9,636 nt of DNA from an uncultured Mycoplasmatota bacterium (GCA_900553045.1 USBW01000015.1:1-9636), one strand, 5' to 3'. Shown: positions 1-7,032, counted from the first letter of the stretch. Notes: generated by a model not told the origin, from the letters alone. Numbers and translations: made by a program.

Positions 1-519
1 ATGAAAAGGCATCGTCGTTCCATTGTGAAAAGAGTCATAAATAAATTCTACTAATTGCTCTTTGCCGACATATTTTAAATACTCAGGGAAAGTAACTAAT
101 GATAACTGTTTTAAAAGGAAATCGTATTTTTTAGTTTTTGCTATATTTAAAATCGTCAAAGAATTAGTAAGCATCATAATTGAATAATCACTGACCCCTT
201 TAAATAAAGTATCGATCACTTTAATAATTTTTTCGGTCACTCTATCAAAGATCAACAAAGTTTCTCCCTTAAAAACTGTCTCTAAAGAAATAGCAGCAAG
301 GCCACGCAAAAGCTTCTCCAAAGTATTATTTTTATCAAAGACATAACTGAGCTCTAAATTATCTAAACAATCAAAATAAATGACATTTTTATACTCTTTT
401 TTGCCAAATTCTAAAGCTGTATATGTCTTTCCAGATCCTGAGACCCCATATAACAACAAAGGCTTTTTTATCGGATCAAGTTTCCAACTGTGCAAATCAT
501 TAATTATCTTTCGTTCCAT
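1..519 (-). CDS. AAA_14/DUF4143-type P-loop ATPase, N-terminal part (runs off left edge)
   Basis: The first 173 codons are visible; the C-terminus lies beyond the window. The start ATG (517-519) has a GAGGAGAC ribosome binding site just upstream (525-532). Residues 20-32 read KPLLLYGVSGSGKT, a clear Walker A motif (K31, T32). Residues 87-93 (TLLIFDR) sit at the Walker B position, but the usual D-E pair is D92-R93. Around residues 140-160 the motif LVTFPEYLKYVGKEQLVEFI resembles the 'SFEEFL' segment that follows the AAA core in AAA_14 proteins, which normally continue into a DUF4143 domain. Family members are common in gut bacteria, about 400 residues long, and mostly of unknown function. It has its own promoter and an upstream 0A box, so it is probably transcribed separately from spo0A. 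The family call is from motif recall. No specific role can be assigned. Confidence 0.75.
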   Translation of the reverse strand, partial: MERKIINDLHSWKLDPIKKPLLLYGVSGSGKTYTALEFGKKEYKNVIYFDCLDNLELSYVFDKNNTLEKLLRGLAAISLETVFKGETLLIFDRVTEKIIKVIDTLFKGVSDYSIMMLTNSLTILNIAKTKKYDFLLKQLSLVTFPEYLKYVGKEQLVEFIYDSFHNGTTMPFH

Positions 520-543
520 AAATAGTCTCCTCTATACAATTTC

Positions 544-572
544 AGTATAATAAATCAAAGCCAAGAAGTCAA
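544..572 (-). promoter_or_regulatory. Sigma-A promoter of the ATPase gene
   Basis: On the minus strand a -35 TTGACT (567-572) is followed by a 17-nt spacer and a -10 TATACT (544-549). Each hexamer has one mismatch to consensus. The predicted start is about 20 nt upstream of the start codon, leaving room for the ribosome binding site. Confidence 0.75.
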
Positions 573-586
573 CAAATTACCGTTAC

Positions 587-593
587 TTCGACA
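587..593 (-). promoter_or_regulatory. Candidate Spo0A box upstream of the ATPase gene
   Basis: The minus strand reads TGTCGAA, an exact match to the Spo0A-binding 0A box. It lies 14 nt upstream of the -35 of the ATPase promoter, and the spo0A gene is adjacent. Position and exactness favour a real site, but a 7-mer alone is weak evidence. Confidence 0.5.
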
Positions 594-672
594 TTTTAAG
601 ACCTTTTTTCTATAAAGTAACTTTAAATAAAGTACCATTACTATCATTAAAAAAATTATTTTAAGGCAAAAT

Positions 673-697
673 AAAAAAGACCTATACTAGCATCTTT
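673..697 (-). terminator. Weak possible terminator after spo0A
   Basis: Just after the spo0A stop, the minus strand has AAAGA and TCTTT arms (693-697 and 676-680) around a 12-nt loop, running into TTTTTT. The 5-bp stem with a wobble at most is weak. No better terminator is visible between spo0A and the ATPase promoter. Confidence 0.3.
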
Positions 698-702
698 GTT
701 TT

Positions 703-1476
703 TTAAGAATGAACACCTTTAAATTCTAAACTAAGTTTATCAGCAATAGTAACAATAAACTCAGAGTTGGTAGGCTTAGCTTTATCAATATCAACACTGT
801 GACCAAAAATTTCTTCCATAAGATCCCAATTTCCTCTGTTCCAACTGACCTCGATAGCATGACGGATAGCTCTTTCTACTCTTGAGACAGTAGTATTAAA
901 CTTATCAGCTATCTCAGGATAAAGTTCTTTAGTAATGCCACCAATAATCTCTGGATTAGCATAGACTAACGAAATGCCCTCTCTTATATATTGATACCCT
1001 TTAATATGGGAAGGAACTCCTAACTCATGCAAAATCTTAGTAATAGAAATCTGTAAATTTTGATGATATAAATCAAAAGATTTACTATCTTCATTTACCA
1101 CACTGTTGCCCAGCTCCAAAATTCTTGCTTCTAACTGTTTTAAATCAAAAGGTTTCAAAATAAAATAATTGACTCCAAAAGATGACACTTTTCTAATCAT
1201 TTCTTGAGTGTTATAAGATGTAAGAACTATGATTTTCTTAAAAATTTCCAGATTTTCCAATTCTTGTAAAACAGCAATTCCATCTTTCTTAGGCATAACA
1301 AGATCAAGTAACATTATATCAAAAGCATCGGGATTTTCTTTAATATAATCTAAAGCTTCTTCACCATCGTAAGCCTCTTTAACAACTTCAATACCTGCGC
1401 GACTACTAAAATACTCCTTCATCATGTTGATTAACTCATGATTATCGTCAACCAAGAGTAAACGTATATTTTTCAT
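703..1476 (-). CDS. spo0A: Sporulation master regulator Spo0A
   Basis: This is a 257-residue response regulator and transcription factor that receives phosphate from the sporulation phosphorelay and binds 0A boxes. The receiver domain (about 1-125) has the acidic pair D10-D11, the phospho-acceptor D58 in LLDLVMP, T86 in VLTSY and K108 in LKPF. The C-terminal effector domain (about 140-255) carries the near-invariant recognition helix [16 protein letters not shown] (198-212), then a segment ending in PTNSEF typical of Spo0A. Length is close to the Bacillus and Clostridium proteins (about 267-275). The start is preceded by AGGAAGGAGA. It is monocistronic, with a promoter and a 0A box upstream that suggest autoregulation. 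Its presence implies a sporulating ancestry. Other sporulation genes are not in this window. Confidence 0.97.
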   Translation of the reverse strand: MKNIRLLLVDDNHELINMMKEYFSSRAGIEVVKEAYDGEEALDYIKENPDAFDIMLLDLVMPKKDGIAVLQELENLEIFKKIIVLTSYNTQEMIRKVSSFGVNYFILKPFDLKQLEARILELGNSVVNEDSKSFDLYHQNLQISITKILHELGVPSHIKGYQYIREGISLVYANPEIIGGITKELYPEIADKFNTTVSRVERAIRHAIEVSWNRGNWDLMEEIFGHSVDIDKAKPTNSEFIVTIADKLSLEFKGVHS

Positions 1477-1516
1477 TATTTCTCCTTCCTATGTACTTCT
1501 TTTACCACGCAATTTA

Positions 1517-1545
1517 ATTCTACTACAAAATAATACACTTGAAAA
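1517..1545 (-). promoter_or_regulatory. spo0A promoter
   Basis: On the minus strand a -35-like TTTTCA (1540-1545, 4 of 6 matches) is followed by 17 nt and a -10 TAGAAT (1517-1522, 5 of 6). The same -10 region also reads GTAGAAT, which fits the sigma-H -10 pattern RnnGAAT. I see no good sigma-H -35 (AGGA), so sigma-A is preferred. Confidence 0.55.
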
Positions 1546-1565
1546 GAGTGAATAACCACAAAATA

Positions 1566-1572
1566 TGTCGAA
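1566..1572 (-). promoter_or_regulatory. Candidate Spo0A box upstream of spo0A
   Basis: The plus strand reads TGTCGAA (TTCGACA on the coding strand), a perfect 0A box about 20 nt upstream of the spo0A -35 element. Known spo0A promoters are autoregulated through such boxes, so the position makes sense. Confidence 0.6.
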
Positions 1573-1575
1573 AGC

Positions 1576-1621
1576 AAAAAACTTGACGACAAATAGAAAA
1601 ATCTGTTTTCATCAAGTTTTT
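1576..1621 (-). terminator. Strong intrinsic terminator after tpiA (nearly symmetric)
   Basis: AAAAACTTGA and TCAAGTTTTT form a perfect 10-bp outer stem (1577-1586 with 1612-1621). A second inner stem (AAATAGA with TCTGTTT around AAAA) extends the hairpin. On the minus strand it ends in six T. It starts 8 nt after the tpiA stop and separates the pgk-tpiA unit from spo0A. Runs of A and T on both sides mean it could also stop plus-strand transcription. Confidence 0.85.
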
Positions 1622-1629
1622 AATCCCAA

Positions 1630-2337
1630 TTATTTAACTAATTCCGCAAAAATATTTTCCAAAGTTACAGCATCGCTAGCACTTTTACCTATTAAAATGC
1701 CATCTAAGCTTTCAAGTTCATAGATCTTTTTAACATTAGTATTTCTAATGCTTCCTCCATAAAGGACTCGCACGTTAGCTTTATGCTCCTGATAAACAAC
1801 ATTTTTAATAAAACGAGCTGTCTCATCGATCTCCTCTAAATTCAAAGTCTTTCCTGTTCCAATCGCCCAACATGGCTCATAAGCAAAAACAAGATCATCC
1901 AAAACTTCAATTTTTTTCAGACTATTTTTAATCTGATAATATAAAACATCAGCAGTTTTATGACGTAATCTCTCTTCCTTAGTCTCGCCAAGACAGATAA
2001 TTGGAATAATATTGTAATCGATAGCTTCTTTCACCTTAGAAGAAATATCCTCATTAGGGTAGTATCTCCTTCTTTCACCATGACCAACTAAAGTGTAAGA
2101 AACCGCACAAGACTTTAGCATTTCTCCTGTAATATCACCAGTAATAGGCAGAAAAGAAATATCTTGAGAGCCTAATTTAAAAGGAAACTTCCCCATGAAA
2201 AAAGGTAGCCAAAGAAAACTAGGACAAATTACTACTTCTAAATAACTAGGAAGCAGATCTTTTACTTTCAACACATACTCTTTAGCTTGAGGCAAAGTAA
2301 AGTTAGCTTTTAAATTAATTACTAACATTTTGTTCAT
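1630..2337 (-). CDS. tpiA: Triosephosphate isomerase
   Basis: This enzyme interconverts dihydroxyacetone phosphate and glyceraldehyde-3-phosphate in cytoplasmic glycolysis. The 235-residue protein is slightly short for the family (about 250). Catalytic residues are present: N8 and K10 in INLKAN, H86 in VGHGERR, C115 in CLGE, E154 in AYEPCWAIGTGK (the mobile loop), and the phosphate-binding YGGS (193-196). It is somewhat divergent. The usual HSERR is HGERR (G87 in place of the highly conserved Ser), and the C-terminal VGGAS is IGKSAS. The ATG lies one base after the pgk stop, and its ribosome binding site AAAGGAGG sits at the end of pgk, so the two genes are translationally close and co-transcribed. 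A strong terminator follows. Confidence 0.95.
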   Translation of the reverse strand: MNKMLVINLKANFTLPQAKEYVLKVKDLLPSYLEVVICPSFLWLPFFMGKFPFKLGSQDISFLPITGDITGEMLKSCAVSYTLVGHGERRRYYPNEDISSKVKEAIDYNIIPIICLGETKEERLRHKTADVLYYQIKNSLKKIEVLDDLVFAYEPCWAIGTGKTLNLEEIDETARFIKNVVYQEHKANVRVLYGGSIRNTNVKKIYELESLDGILIGKSASDAVTLENIFAELVK

Positions 2338-2338
2338 A

Positions 2339-3508
2339 TTAATTAACCTCCTTTAATCCTGGAAGTGTCCAATCAGTTAAATACTTTAAAGTTGCTCCCC
2401 CACCAGTAGAGATAAAAGAGACATATTGTTCCAAATTATAAAGATTAACGCAGGCAACAATATCGCCACCACCAAGTAGCACAAATTGATCATGAGTATT
2501 ACCCTTAAAAGATTTAATTATTTCTACTGTTCCCGTAGCATATAAACTATTTTCATAAACACCAAAAGGGCCATTCCAAAAGACAGTTTTAACTTGTTGT
2601 AAAATCTTCTGATAATAAATAATAGTCTCTGGTCCAATATCATAGCCAATAAACTCCGAAGGCAATTTATCATAGGCAAAAACCTGGCCATCTTCTTCTA
2701 AAAAACCTTTAAAATCTTTAGGTAAAATTATTTTATCACGATATTTTGAAAGTAAATCTTTAGCATAAGAGACTCCTTCTTCTTCATAAAAAGATTTCCC
2801 AACTGACAAACCTAAAGCTTTCAAAAAAGTAAAAGCCATTGCTCCACCGATCAATAAATAATCAACTTTTTCAATAAAACTTTCGATCACCTTAATTTTA
2901 TCTGATACCTTAGCACCACCCATTAAAATTGCAAAAGGACGGCTTGGTTCTTTTAAATGATCTAAGTTCTGCAACTCTTCCATGACTAAAAAGCCAATTG
3001 CTGTTGGTAAAATCTTAGCTATTCCTACCACGGAAGCATGAGCTCGATGTAAGACTGCAAAAGCATCAAGAATAAAAATATCACCAAGACTAGCATAAAA
3101 TTCTGCCAAAGTATTAGTACAATCACTTTCAAGATTACCTTCCAAATCATAGAAACGAGTATTTTCTAATAAGAGTAACTCATTAGATGACAAAAAAGAT
3201 GTCGCTTCTTTTACTTTGTTAAAGTCTGTGTTAGCACAAAACTTAACTGGAAAATCCAATAATTTTTTAAGATGTTCATAAACTATTGCTAAACTGTTCT
3301 TAATCTTGTCACCTTCACTTTTAACCTTACCAAGATGTGATAAGACAATTACTTTAGTATTCTTTTGACTTAACAAGTAATTTAAAGTACGCAAACTAGC
3401 TTTAATTCTAGTCTCATCAATAATCTTACCATCTTTAATAGGAACATTAAAGTCACAGCGTACAATAACTGTTTTACCACTATAATCAAAATCTAATATT
3501 GTTTTCAT
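2339..3508 (-). CDS. pgk: Phosphoglycerate kinase
   Basis: This enzyme transfers phosphate from 1,3-bisphosphoglycerate to ADP in glycolysis. The 389-residue protein is the normal length (about 390-400). Visible family motifs in order: VRCDFNVP (17-24) and DETRI for 3-phosphoglycerate binding, SHLGK, LLENTRF, HRAHASV, the nucleotide-domain MGGAKVSDKI, FWNGPFGVYE, GGGDIVA, and STGGGATL near the end. The usual SHLGR arginine is a lysine, a conservative change. The start has only a modest ribosome binding site (GGTGAT), with an extended -10 element close upstream giving a very short leader. It heads the pgk-tpiA pair. gap and the rest of lower glycolysis are not here. Confidence 0.97.
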   Translation of the reverse strand: MKTILDFDYSGKTVIVRCDFNVPIKDGKIIDETRIKASLRTLNYLLSQKNTKVIVLSHLGKVKSEGDKIKNSLAIVYEHLKKLLDFPVKFCANTDFNKVKEATSFLSSNELLLLENTRFYDLEGNLESDCTNTLAEFYASLGDIFILDAFAVLHRAHASVVGIAKILPTAIGFLVMEELQNLDHLKEPSRPFAILMGGAKVSDKIKVIESFIEKVDYLLIGGAMAFTFLKALGLSVGKSFYEEEGVSYAKDLLSKYRDKIILPKDFKGFLEEDGQVFAYDKLPSEFIGYDIGPETIIYYQKILQQVKTVFWNGPFGVYENSLYATGTVEIIKSFKGNTHDQFVLLGGGDIVACVNLYNLEQYVSFISTGGGATLKYLTDWTLPGLKEVN

Positions 3509-3523
3509 AGCATCACCATTTTA

Positions 3524-3532
3524 ATTCTAACA
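3524..3532 (-). promoter_or_regulatory. Possible extended -10 promoter of pgk-tpiA
   Basis: The minus strand reads TGTTAGAAT, an extended -10 (TG, one base, TAGAAT), directly after the T tract of the frr terminator. No clear -35 is seen. Transcription would start about 10-15 nt before the pgk ATG. Confidence 0.45.
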
Positions 3533-3533
3533 C

Positions 3534-3565
3534 AAAAAAAGAAACAATTGATCCCTGTTTCTTTT
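3534..3565 (-). terminator. Intrinsic terminator overlapping the frr stop codon
   Basis: Minus-strand arms AAAAGAAAC (3557-3565) and GTTTCTTTT (3537-3545) form a 9-10 bp stem ending in a run of seven T (3534-3540). The 5' arm begins inside the frr TAA. It separates frr from pgk. Confidence 0.8.
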
Positions 3566-4106
3566 AAATCTCCATTAAATCTTTTTCTTTTGCTTTTAAT
3601 AATTCCTCGATTTTAGCATTATACTGCTCTACCACATCTTGCAAATCATCTAAAGTTGTCTTTTCGACATCTTCTGGCAACTCGTCTTTTTTAATATCAT
3701 CAATTATTTCACGACGAATATTTCTAACAGCAATTCTACCATCTTCAGCGTATTCTTTAGCTTGTTTAACCAACTCTTTTCTACGTTCCTCAGTTAAAGG
3801 AGGAATAGTAATAAAAATACTTTCACCATTATTATTAGGAGTCACTCCTAGGTTAGCTTCATAAATAGCTTTTTCAATCGCTCCTAAAATAGAACGATCA
3901 AATGGTTTAATATTTAGCTGCCTTGCCTCTGGTACAAAAATAGTAGCCAATTGTTTAATAGGAGTCATCGTTCCATAATAAGAAACCATTACTCCATCTA
4001 ACATGCTTGGATTAGCACGTCCTGCTCGAATCGTCGTAAAACGCTCCTCTAAATTGGCAATTGCCTTGTTCATCTTATCTTTTGCATTAATTAAATAATC
4101 ACTCAT
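3564..4106 (-). CDS. frr: Ribosome recycling factor
   Basis: RRF acts with EF-G to split the post-termination ribosome in the cytoplasm. At 180 residues it is full length (about 185). The family hallmark FTTIRAGRANPSMLDGV (about 23-39) is present, as are ANLGVTPNNNG and IRIxIPPLTEERRKEL-like sequence in domain II and hinge, and the charged long C-terminal helix (about 105-180). The start is preceded by AAGGAGA. In many bacteria frr lies right after pyrH in an rpsB-tsf-pyrH-frr cluster. Here pyrH is absent, and frr is cut off from tsf by a lipoprotein gene and a terminator, with its own -10 element. So it appears to be a single-gene unit. Confidence 0.97.
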   Translation of the reverse strand: MSDYLINAKDKMNKAIANLEERFTTIRAGRANPSMLDGVMVSYYGTMTPIKQLATIFVPEARQLNIKPFDRSILGAIEKAIYEANLGVTPNNNGESIFITIPPLTEERRKELVKQAKEYAEDGRIAVRNIRREIIDDIKKDELPEDVEKTTLDDLQDVVEQYNAKIEELLKAKEKDLMEI

Positions 4107-4126
4107 ACATAATCTCCTTTTGATTT

Positions 4127-4132
4127 ATTATA
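4127..4132 (-). promoter_or_regulatory. -10 element of the frr promoter
   Basis: A perfect TATAAT on the minus strand, preceded by TTG, sits 21 nt upstream of the frr ATG. The -35 position falls in the T tract of the preceding terminator and is poor. The call rests on the perfect -10 and on the upstream terminator isolating frr. Confidence 0.55.
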
Positions 4133-4142
4133 CAATAATTTT

Positions 4143-4174
4143 AAAAAAAAAGAAATATTAAACATAATATTCCC
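4143..4174 (-). terminator. Strong intrinsic terminator after the lipoprotein gene
   Basis: On the minus strand GGGAATATTA (4165-4174) pairs with TAATATTTCT (4151-4160) over a TGTT loop. The 10-bp stem includes two G-U pairs and is followed by nine T. It ends the rpsB-tsf-lipoprotein transcript. Confidence 0.85.
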
Positions 4175-4187
4175 TTAAATAGACAAA

Positions 4188-4832
4188 TTAAATAGTTAAA
4201 TAATTTTGAAAAGCTTCCATAACTGACTTGCGAAAGTCTGCTTCCCCACTACTACAAACTTCCGTTTCTTGACAAGCAAATGAATCAAGAAAAGTCTCAA
4301 CTTCACCATCTTTAACAATTGCAAGACTTGGAGATGCAATCGTTTTTTCTGGAGCTTCGTACTCTTTATCATCTTGAGTAATCTTTAAAGGCTCTAAATA
4401 AGAATCAAAATACTTTAATAATTTAACATATAAATCACTGCCAGACTGAACTTTCACCAAAGCGTCATTAGCAACTTGATAAATACTACGCTCATTAGCA
4501 AGATCAACATAATAAATTGGAAAATTATAATCACTACTATACTCTAGTAACAGATCTACTAACATACGACATCCATCACAAGTAGGATAACCAAAATAAA
4601 TAACTGAAGTTCCACCTAATACCTCATCAACATTATCAGCAGTTAAATATTTTACTAAATTCTCAGATGCTATCTCTAAATGATAATTAGTAGAATTATA
4701 TTGCTCGTACAAAGCTTTAAAATCTATACCATCTTTTACTTCTTCGTAAGGTTTAACACTAGGGGCATCACAACCACAGACGAATATAAAAAGAAAGATG
4801 GGAAAGGCAACTAAAAGAACTACTTTTTTCAT
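4188..4832 (-). CDS. Thioredoxin-fold lipoprotein with CxxC motif
   Basis: The 214-residue protein starts with a lipoprotein signal: MKK, a hydrophobic stretch (4-18) and a lipobox VCGC with the lipidated cysteine at 21. It should be anchored on the outer face of the membrane. SVIYFGYPTCDGCRM (76-90) is a thioredoxin-type strand and active site, with CDGC at 85-88. ASPSLAIVKDGEV (166-178) matches the cis-proline region and following strand of the fold. A second cysteine pair, C187 and C193, lies near the C-terminus. It resembles the small thioredoxin-like or 'bacteriocin transport accessory' type proteins of Firmicutes. Substrate is unknown; disulfide exchange outside the cell is an inference. 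It follows tsf by 29 nt with an AGGAGAT ribosome binding site, so it is probably co-transcribed with rpsB-tsf. Confidence 0.75.
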   Translation of the reverse strand: MKKVVLLVAFPIFLFIFVCGCDAPSVKPYEEVKDGIDFKALYEQYNSTNYHLEIASENLVKYLTADNVDEVLGGTSVIYFGYPTCDGCRMLVDLLLEYSSDYNFPIYYVDLANERSIYQVANDALVKVQSGSDLYVKLLKYFDSYLEPLKITQDDKEYEAPEKTIASPSLAIVKDGEVETFLDSFACQETEVCSSGEADFRKSVMEAFQNYLTI

Positions 4833-4861
4833 AAATTAGTATCTCCTATTCCCATTCCATC

Positions 4862-5734
4862 TTAACCATTTATTTGATTCTTAACTTCTTCAGCAAAATT
4901 ATCGCATCTTTTTTCCATACCTTCACCAACTTCGTAGCGAATTACAGAAATAACTTTACTGTTATTATTTTTAACATAAGTACCAACAGAAATGTCAGCA
5001 TCTTTAACAAATGGTTGTTCGTCTAAACATACTTCTTTAAAGTATTTTTTCAAACGACCTTCAACCATCTTAACAGCAATCTCTTCTTTTTTACCTTCAT
5101 TAATTGCTTGTTCTTTATAAATAGCACGCTCACTATCTAAAACCTCTTGAGGTACCAAAGCACTAGTTAAATAAATAGGTTTCATTGCGCAGACGTGCAT
5201 AGCAACATCTTTAGCAACACTAGCATCGTTACCTTCTAAAACTGTTAAAACCGCAATTTTTCCACCCATGTGAATATAGTCACCAAAAACTTCATTAGTA
5301 TTTTTGTTAACTACATCAAATCTACGGAAACTGATCTTCTCACCAATTTTAGAAGTAATAGAGATTAAAGCATCACTTACTTTTTCCCCATCAACTAAAA
5401 CGTCCATAGCCTCATCCATAGTCTTAGCATCGCTTGCTAGCAAACTATTTCCTAAACTTTTTACAAAATCAACAAACACAGCGTTCTTAGCAACGAAATC
5501 TGTCTCAGAGTTAACTTCTAAAATAATAGCTTTATTATCTTTTATAAAAATGTTAGCAAGTCCTTCAGCAGCAATACGTGAAGATTTCTTTTCAGCTTTA
5601 GAGATACCTTTTTCTCTTAACCAAACAATAGCTTTTTCCATGTCGCCATTATTCTCTTCTAAAGCTTTTTTGCAATCCATCATTCCTGCGCCAGTTTTTT
5701 CTCTTAAACTTTTTACATCTTGAGCACTAAACAT
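4862..5734 (-). CDS. tsf: Translation elongation factor Ts
   Basis: EF-Ts is the guanine nucleotide exchange factor that recharges EF-Tu during elongation. At 290 residues it is full length. The N-terminal UBA-like domain holds VKSLREKTGAGMMDCKKAL (7-25). The core has the EF-Tu-contacting motif TDFVAKN (78-84). HVCAMKP (about 181-187) and PFVKD are also typical of the family. The start has AGGAGGAA upstream, and rpsB ends 13 nt before it, the conserved rpsB-tsf order. It is followed by an unexpected lipoprotein gene rather than pyrH. Confidence 0.98.
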   Translation of the reverse strand: MFSAQDVKSLREKTGAGMMDCKKALEENNGDMEKAIVWLREKGISKAEKKSSRIAAEGLANIFIKDNKAIILEVNSETDFVAKNAVFVDFVKSLGNSLLASDAKTMDEAMDVLVDGEKVSDALISITSKIGEKISFRRFDVVNKNTNEVFGDYIHMGGKIAVLTVLEGNDASVAKDVAMHVCAMKPIYLTSALVPQEVLDSERAIYKEQAINEGKKEEIAVKMVEGRLKKYFKEVCLDEQPFVKDADISVGTYVKNNNSKVISVIRYEVGEGMEKRCDNFAEEVKNQING

Positions 5735-5747
5735 ATTATTCCTCCTA

Positions 5748-5855
5748 TTATTTTAAACTTTCAATTAGTTCTGCTTTTTTCATAGTACTATACCCTTTAA
5801 TTCCTTTTTCTTTAGCTTGAGCTTTTAATTCAGCCAAAGTCATAGAATCAAAAGA
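5748..5855 (-). repeat. SAP/HeH-like C-terminal module of S2 (copy 1)
   Basis: These codons encode S2 residues 328-362 plus the stop. The peptide matches the end of L20 at 23 of 35 positions. Identity also shows at DNA level: the last codons share TTATTTTAA and a 15-nt exact block TTCTGCTTTTTTCAT (plus-strand reading). Confidence 0.8.
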
Positions 5856-6836
5856 TTTTTCTTCTACCTCACTAGTTTTTTCACTAACTGAATTATCTTT
5901 AACTGTAGATTTTTCTTCTACTTCAACAGCTGCAGTCTTTTCTTCTACAGGTTTTTTCTCCTCTTTTACGCTTTCTTTCTTAACTTCTTGATGATTTTCT
6001 TTGAAGTTTCTTTTTTCTTTGCGATTGTCTCTTCTTTCATCTTTATTGACAACACGCTCTGTATTAACTTCTTTAACAAATTTTTCTTCAAATTGTTTTT
6101 CTACATGTTCTTTAGGAGCCTTTTTATCTTCTGGTAAAACATAATTTACCATTTCGCCACCTTTAACCTCAGCAATTGCGTTAGCTAAAACACCAATTAC
6201 TAGTTTAACTGCTCTTACTGCATCATCATTAGCAGGAATTACATAATCAACCATATCTGGATCGCAGTTTGTATCAACGATACCAAAAACTGGAATATGC
6301 AACTTTCTAGCCTCTTTAATTGCCGTTTCTTCAACTCTTGGATCAACAATTATCAAAGCGCTTGGCAATTTTTTCATTTCGCGAATACCAGCAAGGTTAG
6401 CATTTAACTTATCATATTCTTTACGAATTTTAAATACTTCCTTCTTTGGCAATAATTCCATAGTCTTGTCTTCTTCCATTTTTTCAATTTCTTCAAGACG
6501 TTTAATTCTACTACGAATTGTACGGAAATTAGTTAAAGTTCCGCCTAACCAACGATTAGTAACATAATACATACCTGTTCTCTTAGCAGATTCTTCCATT
6601 GCTTCATTAGCTTGTTTTTTAGTACCAACAAATAAGAAAGTACCATTAGCTTCAGCAATTTTCTTAATTTCTGCATAAGCTTCCTCAATTAATTGAGCAG
6701 TTTTCTTTAAATCAATAATATAGATATCATCTCTTGAAGTATAAATATACTCCTTCATCTTTGGATTCCATCTTCTTTTTTGATGTCCAAAATGAACACC
6801 AGCTTCTAATAAATAATTCATTGACACTACTGTCAT
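5748..6836 (-). CDS. rpsB: 30S ribosomal protein S2 with long C-terminal extension
   Basis: Residues 1 to about 231 are a standard S2: [19 protein letters not shown] (9-27), [18 protein letters not shown] (94-103), PSALIIVDP and [13 protein letters not shown] (181-193). S2 sits on the solvent side of the 30S head-body junction, where bS1 docks in bacteria that have it. The protein is 362 residues; usual S2 is about 230-260. The extra 130 residues consist of a low-complexity, Lys/Glu-rich linker (about 235-327) and a compact C-terminal module (328-362) containing [14 protein letters not shown] and MKKAELI. This module looks like a SAP/HeH or Rho N-terminal-type helix-extended-loop-helix, and the same module ends L20 upstream. 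The start has a GAGAGG ribosome binding site. The 88-nt gap to rplT shows no clear terminator or promoter, so read-through from the infC operon is likely. Confidence 0.96.
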   Translation of the reverse strand: MTVVSMNYLLEAGVHFGHQKRRWNPKMKEYIYTSRDDIYIIDLKKTAQLIEEAYAEIKKIAEANGTFLFVGTKKQANEAMEESAKRTGMYYVTNRWLGGTLTNFRTIRSRIKRLEEIEKMEEDKTMELLPKKEVFKIRKEYDKLNANLAGIREMKKLPSALIIVDPRVEETAIKEARKLHIPVFGIVDTNCDPDMVDYVIPANDDAVRAVKLVIGVLANAIAEVKGGEMVNYVLPEDKKAPKEHVEKQFEEKFVKEVNTERVVNKDERRDNRKEKRNFKENHQEVKKESVKEEKKPVEEKTAAVEVEEKSTVKDNSVSEKTSEVEEKSFDSMTLAELKAQAKEKGIKGYSTMKKAELIESLK

Positions 6837-6924
6837 ATTCTAATTCCTCTCTTTCGTTTTTTCTTCTACTAAATTCAAAATAACATCACCCTAAGGCACT
6901 AGATATTAAAATTCTTTAGTATGT

Positions 6925-7032
6925 TTATTTTAAAGCAGCGATCAATTCTGCTTTTTTCATTGTTGTATAGCCTTCAACATTTTTTTCTTTGGCTAATTTC
7001 TTAAGTTCTGCAACAGTCATAGCCTCTAAAGA
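6925..7032 (-). repeat. SAP/HeH-like C-terminal module of L20 (copy 2)
   Basis: These codons encode L20 residues 148-182 plus the stop. They are homologous to the S2 end (5748-5855), with no gaps across 35 residues and the same distance from the stop codon. Confidence 0.8.

Noticed and set aside
617..635. Palindrome ACTTTA-AA-TAAAGT between spo0A and the ATPase promoter
   Set aside because: All A/T except the ends, in very AT-rich DNA, with no strong T tract. It could be an operator or weak terminator, but chance is as likely.
3663..3669. TTCGACA (0A box) inside frr
   Set aside because: It lies in conserved coding sequence and away from any promoter, so it is probably chance.
5304..5723. 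Plus-strand open frame opposite tsf
   Set aside because: It lies wholly inside tsf on the other strand and shows no recognisable protein or ribosome binding site.
6837..6924. rplT-rpsB gap as a terminator/promoter region
   Set aside because: It holds only a poorly paired ACTAAA/TTTAGT arm and weak -10-like hexamers; nothing convincing beyond the rpsB ribosome binding site.
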